Assembly: GCA_019057735.1 (NCBI GenBank)
Contig: JAHLWV010000063.1
Span: forward strand, 1-10,577
Direction: 5' to 3'
Length of the DNA stretch: 10,577 nucleotides
DNA from: Promethearchaeota archaeon
GTDB taxonomy: Archaea > Asgardarchaeota > Lokiarchaeia > Sigynarchaeales > SOKP01
Position 1 is the first letter of the stretch; every line of letters begins with the position of its first letter. Shown here in pieces: positions 8,064-10,577 of this stretch. Under the pieces are notes generated by a model. It did no database searches, was not told where the DNA came from, and worked only from the letters and a program-made list of their open reading frames with translations. The position numbers and the translations under genes were made by a program.

Positions 8064-8200
8064 CTTTTTTTTGACAATCTTGTTCGCGTTAAAAATATGT
8101 ATGATTAAATTTTAAGTTAAGTTTAAATAGGTTTTACAGCACTTTTTCTTTGAATTAATAAGAATTAAAAATCTTTGAAATCTTAATTTTTAATTTTTTC

Positions 8201-8208
8201 TTTATAAG
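8201..8208 (+). promoter_or_regulatory. Candidate TATA box of the 123-aa regulator
   Basis: TTTATAAG reads rightward. A start near 8230 would leave a leader of about 60 nt containing the AGAGGT Shine-Dalgarno and the two-codon mini-ORF. Confidence 0.35.
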
Positions 8209-8274
8209 TAATTAATTGCAAGTAAAGAGGATAGGAAATACACTTAATCAACAATGTAAGTATAGTATGCAAAA

Positions 8275-8295
8275 AGAGGTAGTTTTATGTTATGA
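8275..8295 (+). promoter_or_regulatory. Shine-Dalgarno and two-codon mini-ORF (Met-Leu-stop)
   Basis: AGAGGT (8275-8280) is 6 nt before an ATG at 8287, which encodes only Met-Leu before TGA at 8293. That stop overlaps the ATG of the regulator gene (8292) in the ATGA arrangement typical of translational coupling. From the regulator's own ATG the Shine-Dalgarno is 11 nt away, longer than usual. Confidence 0.4.
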
Positions 8296-8663
8296 CCTTA
8301 TCAGGAAATGGGTCTGAAGATCACAAAAATGTTTATAAAAAATGCGTTCAGGTTCGATTAGCAATTATTGAAATGACAAACGAGGAAAAAATAATTACGA
8401 TCGGAGATATCTCTAAGAGGACGAAAATATCAAAAAGGGCGGCGTATAATTACATGCAAGAACTAGAGAAAAAAGGCGAGTTGGTAACTACTAGACAAGG
8501 CGATAGTAAGAAAGGCGAAATATTACACATATGTTTGACCGAATACGCTATTGACGAAACTTACGATAGAATTTTAGAGAGTCTACCCGAAAACGATAGA
8601 GAAAGAGTTTTGTCAATTCTCGAGAAAAAAGTTAAAAACAAGAACTCTAGAAAAATTATTTAA
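8292..8663 (+). CDS. Winged helix-turn-helix regulator, 123 aa
   Basis: Residues about 13-82 form a winged helix-turn-helix. There is a helix (13-28), then ITIGDISKRTKISKRAAYNY, whose second part (46-59) is the recognition helix, and a wing VTTRQGDSKKGEILHICLT (65-83). The remaining 40 residues are a charged helix (about 98-118) that may mediate dimerisation. Such proteins bind promoter DNA as dimers; the target here is unknown, though the repeat-rich region just upstream is the natural candidate for self-control. It converges with another winged-helix gene 34 bp downstream. The start is supported by the overlapping mini-ORF; the only other in-frame Met (M28) would remove the first helix. Confidence 0.8.
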   Translation: MTLSGNGSEDHKNVYKKCVQVRLAIIEMTNEEKIITIGDISKRTKISKRAAYNYMQELEKKGELVTTRQGDSKKGEILHICLTEYAIDETYDRILESLPENDRERVLSILEKKVKNKNSRKII

Positions 8664-8697
8664 TATAATCATTTTGCAATTTATTTCAGGAGATATT

Positions 8698-9003
8698 TTA
8701 TTTCAATTCATCGTTGATTTTTTGACGCAAATTTTTTAAAAACTCTATAGTTTTTTTAGAAAGAGTAAACGTAACCTTATCTTCGCCCATTATAATCGGT
8801 CGAACGAGCGTCTTTATTAAGAGCCCTTGTTTAACGCGCACACCTAAAGCTTTCTGTAAGGCAGGGTACTTACGATTGAGGTCTTTGCTTATCTTGTTCA
8901 TGAAACTGTTAGGGTGGTTTGATAAGTATAGAAATAAGGTAATATCGTCCCAAATACTTTCTATAATAGGTTTTTTCTTAGGTGGTTTTGTTTTTTTCTC
9001 CAT
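8698..9003 (-). CDS. Small winged helix-turn-helix protein, 101 aa
   Basis: A basic tail (KKTKPPKKKP) precedes a compact winged helix domain. The helices are about 17-29 (SIWDDITLFLYLS) and 33-42, with the recognition helix about 46-59 (YPALQKALGVRVKQ), then a two-strand wing (61-81, ending KVTFTLS) and a final helix (83-100). Family-level identity is not clear; it resembles the many single-domain archaeal DNA-binding proteins. The ATG lacks a Shine-Dalgarno. It lies 34 bp downstream of the start of the neighbouring reading region's stop (9038) on the same strand, so the zinc protein gene and this one may form a two-gene operon. Confidence 0.75.
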   Translation of the reverse strand: MEKKTKPPKKKPIIESIWDDITLFLYLSNHPNSFMNKISKDLNRKYPALQKALGVRVKQGLLIKTLVRPIIMGEDKVTFTLSKKTIEFLKNLRQKINDELK

Positions 9004-9037
9004 GATTAATTAAAAAGTAAGAAATATCCTTGAAATC

Positions 9038-9316
9038 TTACCTAAGAATAAAATTTAAATTATTTAAGTTTAAGTAAAATTCGAAATTAACGCTAAGTAT
9101 AATATAAGTAAAGTTGATTTCGAAAACAACTTTATGTATAACATTTATAAACGATGGTTTCCATTTTCTTTTATTCTCTAACTCTTCTTCATTTATAATC
9201 TGAACAGGATGGCCAGAATGTAATGAATCAAATTTTTCCAATTTTTCTTTATTGATATAATTATCCTTAAGAATAGTTACATATTCATGACATTTAAAAC
9301 ATACTTTTAACCTTAT
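9038..9316 (-). CDS. Small zinc-motif (CxxCH...HxGH) protein, apparent AUA start
   Basis: In this frame the protein reads (I/M)RLKVCFKCHEYVTILKD and on to FDSLHSGHPVQI. C6, C9, H10, H33 and H36 form a probable zinc site, and the spacing and the HSGHP motif look like a family of small archaeal proteins with CxxCxxYV...HxGH. Up to about residue 50 it is charged and gene-like; the tail (52-92) is hydrophobic and AT-rich and may be less conserved. No ATG, GTG or TTG precedes the cysteines after the in-frame TAA at 9317-9319. A TTG at 9241 would delete the CxxC. An ATA at 9314-9316 lies 8 nt after the strong Shine-Dalgarno AGGAGGTG (9323-9330), so initiation there is the best reading; a mutated ATG is the alternative. 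The product would be 92 aa. Metal binding and any nucleic-acid role are inferred. Confidence 0.6.
   Translation of the reverse strand: MRLKVCFKCHEYVTILKDNYINKEKLEKFDSLHSGHPVQIINEEELENKRKWKPSFINVIHKVVFEINFTYIILSVNFEFYLNLNNLNFILR
9110..9133. repeat. Near-perfect 24-bp palindrome
   Basis: AAAGTTG (9110-9116) and CAACTTT (9127-9133) flank the palindrome TTTCGAAA (9118-9125), with one unpaired A on each side. It lies inside the 3' part of the zinc-motif gene and about 107 bp upstream of the 101-aa winged-helix start. It may be an operator for a dimeric regulator, or only a by-product of the coding sequence. Confidence 0.45.
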
Positions 9317-9322
9317 TTAAGC

Positions 9323-9330
9323 CACCTCCT
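9323..9330 (-). promoter_or_regulatory. Strong Shine-Dalgarno before an AUA codon
   Basis: AGGAGGTG on the minus strand is the best ribosome-binding site in the window. Its core is 8 nt from ATA 9316-9314. No ATG opens a sizeable frame within a normal distance: the nearest downstream ATGs, at about 9304 and 9289, hit stops within a few codons. This site therefore decides the start of the zinc-motif gene. Confidence 0.6.
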
Positions 9331-9412
9331 TTCCTTGTATTAATCCTGATTCACTTAAATTTAGTTTTTATTATTTTCCTAAATTCTTTTAAAAGGAGAA
9401 GGGAAAAGAAAT

Positions 9413-9502
9413 ATGAGCAATTATAAAAAAATCAGGGAGAGATTAAACTCGCTAGAGTTTAATAAAGGGCGAAATCCAATGTTTAGCTCAAATTATCTTT
9501 GA
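9413..9502 (+). CDS. Possible 29-aa small protein
   Basis: ATG 9413 opens 29 codons (beginning MSNYKKIRERLNSLEF) ending in TGA. AAGGAGAAGGG lies 9-14 nt upstream, a fair Shine-Dalgarno, with TATA-like AT-rich sequence around 9354-9365. The first half would form a basic amphipathic helix. It is divergent from the zinc-motif gene, with both ribosome sites facing away from a shared spacer. Its middle contains a perfect 9-bp inverted repeat, so the locus might instead encode a structured RNA. No family is recognised. Confidence 0.35.
   Translation: MSNYKKIRERLNSLEFNKGRNPMFSSNYL
9442..9463. repeat. Perfect 9-bp inverted repeat with GCTA loop
   Basis: Arms ATTAAACTC and GAGTTTAAT are perfectly complementary around GCTA. 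A hairpin or dimeric-protein site this exact is unlikely to be trivial. It sits within the possible 29-aa ORF and has no T run after it, so it is not an obvious terminator. Confidence 0.5.
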
Positions 9503-9656
9503 ATAAATTTCCCTTCCTAATTTTTATAAAACACATGCAGATATTAAAATAATCAATTTTAATTAATTTTTGTAGAAAAAGCGAAAAAAGAGAATCAAAA
9601 GTAATTAAACCGATAAAATTTATAGATCTACTTTTACTTCCAAAGTCTTCTTTTGA
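9503..9656. other. Spacer with an open minus-strand frame continuing from the PLDc_N-like gene
   Basis: No gene with a proper start is seen. On the minus strand the frame of the 69-aa membrane protein continues past its TAG for 57 codons (to TAA at 9483-9485), unusually long for such AT-rich DNA. It may be a readthrough tail or decayed coding sequence. Confidence 0.35.
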
Positions 9657-9866
9657 CTATTCTCTAACTATCAAATATATAATACATCCGATAAAACTAG
9701 TTAATAACACAATTAATAACCACACTACAGCATTCATATCTCTTTTCTTAGCATCGTTGTAAACCCATACAGCTATAGCTATTGATATTACACAAATAAT
9801 GACTATTATAATAATTACACTAAACCATGTAATTGTAAAAAAAAAAATAGTCTCTTGAAAAATCAT
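9657..9866 (-). CDS. PLDc_N-like two-helix membrane protein, 69 aa
   Basis: Two hydrophobic helices, about 12-36 and 47-66, are joined by the short basic loop VYNDAKKRDMN. The arrangement W/VYxDAkkR followed by a second helix ending IIYLIVR is characteristic of the phospholipase D N-terminal (PLDc_N) membrane domain, which in archaea and bacteria is often found alone as a small membrane protein; no catalytic HKD motif is present, and no enzyme activity is expected. The length is normal for the stand-alone form. GAGGA (9873-9877) is 6 nt before the ATG. The stop is TAG, followed by a long open frame. Its role is not known; small anti-sigma-like or secretion-associated functions of the family do not transfer readily here. 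Confidence 0.75.
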   Translation of the reverse strand: MIFQETIFFFTITWFSVIIIIVIICVISIAIAVWVYNDAKKRDMNAVVWLLIVLLTSFIGCIIYLIVRE

Positions 9867-10070
9867 TTTTATTCCTCATTTATGTCTTTTTTAATATTTT
9901 AAAATTATTCATTCTTATTATACCGACAAAAAATTTAAATCTTTGCAAAAAAATAAAAAAAAGAAAATAGTTAATGAGATAACCAATTATTATTTAAGTA
10001 AATAAGCAAAAGTTGAATTAAACTGAATTGTTAGCTTGTACAAAATCGTAAAAAAAAATGCTTTGATCCT

Positions 10071-10087
10071 CGAAATGGTTTAAATAC
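10071..10087 (+). promoter_or_regulatory. BRE plus TATA-like promoter
   Basis: CGAAA (10071-10075) followed by TTTAAATAC (10079-10087) matches the archaeal BRE-TATA arrangement better than most sites in the window. A rightward transcript would begin near 10108 at GACTCCAG. Confidence 0.4.
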
Positions 10088-10105
10088 ATTTATTTCTTTG
10101 TTTGG

Positions 10106-10166
10106 ACTCCAGAAAAATTTGACTTTTCAAGAGAAATCTCGCTTTTATTTACTACGAGATATTTTT
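10106..10166 (+). ncRNA. Candidate short RNA or leader ending in a hairpin and T run
   Basis: Downstream of the BRE-TATA element, ATCTCG (10136-10141) pairs with CGAGAT (10155-10160), followed by ATTTTT. An overlapping hairpin GAGA/TCTC (10131-10140) uses part of the same left arm, so the two folds exclude each other, as in attenuators. It could be an independent RNA of about 60 nt or a leader of the following ORF remnant. No known RNA family is recognised. Confidence 0.25.
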
Positions 10167-10259
10167 AAAAATAATTTAAATTATTAGTGTTATTAAAAAT
10201 CCAATAATTAATTTTATAAAGACAAGATTAGGTGAATCTAAGTTTTTACATAATGTTAA

Positions 10260-10460
10260 ATAGATTTTATTTTATTTTTACTTAAGAAATCTTTTAAAAA
10301 CGCTTCCCCAGAACAAGTTATTCAAAAAACTATTCTATCTGATTGTTTTCTTCCGAATATACCTAGAGAAAAAAGTAGTGCAACAGGTTTTTTACCAACG
10401 ATATATGTTTCTGATGCTAATTTAAAAAATTTTTCCAGGATAAAATTAATAAAAAAATAA
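10260..10460 (+). pseudogene. Gene-like ORF remnant without a usable start
   Basis: After a TAA at 10257-10259 the frame is open for 66 codons, and its second half has ordinary protein composition (for example FKNASPEQVIQKTILSDCF, then LPNIPREKSS). It has no ATG, GTG or TTG at its beginning; the first codon is ATA. An ATG at 10253 in another frame runs into TAA after ten codons, so one frameshift in the T-rich stretch near 10266-10285 would join them. This suggests a decayed gene fragment. The product is not recognised. Confidence 0.35.
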
Positions 10461-10577
10461 TAGTTAATATTTTTAATTTTGTTGTGTATTCTTGTTTAAA
10501 TATATGAATTATTTTCTTAAAGATCAGTATCAAAGGATTTAGATGTTAGAAACCCCTTGAGCTGAATCTTATCTTTC

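Larger units (their letters stand above)
7773..8291. other. AT-rich divergent regulatory region (about 520 bp)
   Basis: No convincing gene lies here. It separates the leftward membrane-protein operon from the rightward winged-helix gene and carries promoters for both. It also holds two adjacent inverted repeats (7941-7977), an octamer repeated around a TATA-like element (7978-8004), and short direct repeats at 8017-8063. Each is listed separately. The density of small repeats suggests operator sites or a short RNA. Confidence 0.6.
9867..10577. other. Gene-poor AT-rich right end (about 710 bp)
   Basis: No complete gene is visible. A promoter-like element and hairpin (10071-10166) and a start-less ORF (10260-10460) are listed separately. 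The rest consists of A/T tracts with no recognisable tRNA, repeat array or mobile-element end. The final 60 bases are richer in G and C and may belong to a gene entering from the right. Confidence 0.5.

Noticed and set aside
10505..10558. Short plus-strand ORFs at 10505 and 10543, the latter behind AAAGGA
   Set aside because: They encode only 12 and 5 residues before stops.
10517..10577. Possible C-terminus of a minus-strand gene entering from the right (19 codons ending FDTDL, TAA)
   Set aside because: The open stretch is too short to separate from chance, although the local base composition is more gene-like than its surroundings.
1..10577. tRNA genes, C/D-box RNAs, CRISPR repeats and insertion-sequence ends
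   Set aside because: I looked for T-loop-like motifs, paired RTGATGA/CTGA boxes, regularly spaced repeats and transposase motifs with terminal repeats, and found none that hold together.

Overview
The window is AT-rich and looks archaeal. Genes are preceded by TATA-like boxes (for example TTTTATATAA upstream of 7772, and TTTAAATAC behind a CGAAA BRE-like motif at 10071-10087). Some genes have Shine-Dalgarno sites, and several genes or promoters are followed by T runs rather than strong bacterial terminators. The content (a VWA-domain protein, a complete seven-bladed WD40 propeller, a very large membrane protein, small winged-helix regulators, a PLDc_N-type two-helix membrane protein and a small CxxCH zinc protein), together with long AT-rich intergenic stretches, would fit an Asgard-like (Lokiarchaeia-type) archaeon. 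That placement is inference; no rRNA or universal marker gene is present.

Left part (1-3292): the 3' portion of a VWA-domain gene runs rightward from the left edge and converges with a leftward WD40 gene (642-2261). Upstream of that on the minus strand is an unrecognised 318-aa protein (2336-3292).

Centre (3293-7772): a leftward block encodes a five-helix membrane protein with a C-terminal domain predicted outside the cell (6597-7772) and a giant membrane protein (3304-6525) with glycine-rich hydrophobic segments. The 318-aa gene follows 11 nt later and is probably co-transcribed. The frame of the giant protein stays open, with convincing coding character, across the 71-bp gap to the gene upstream. 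The two may therefore be one roughly 1,490-residue protein split by a frameshift, a sequence error or an unrecognised start.

Right part (7773-10577): an AT-rich regulatory region of about 520 bp holds tandem hairpins and short direct repeats. It is followed by two convergent small winged-helix genes, a zinc-motif protein that appears to begin at an AUA codon behind a strong Shine-Dalgarno, a divergent 29-codon ORF containing a perfect inverted repeat, and a PLDc_N-like membrane protein with an unusually long open frame beyond its TAG stop. The last 700 bp have no complete gene, but hold a candidate short RNA with its own promoter and a gene-like ORF remnant without a normal start.

No mobile element, CRISPR array, tRNA or rRNA was found. 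The parts that most deserve a second look are the 391/1073-aa junction, the AUA-start zinc protein, and the amber-stop extension.
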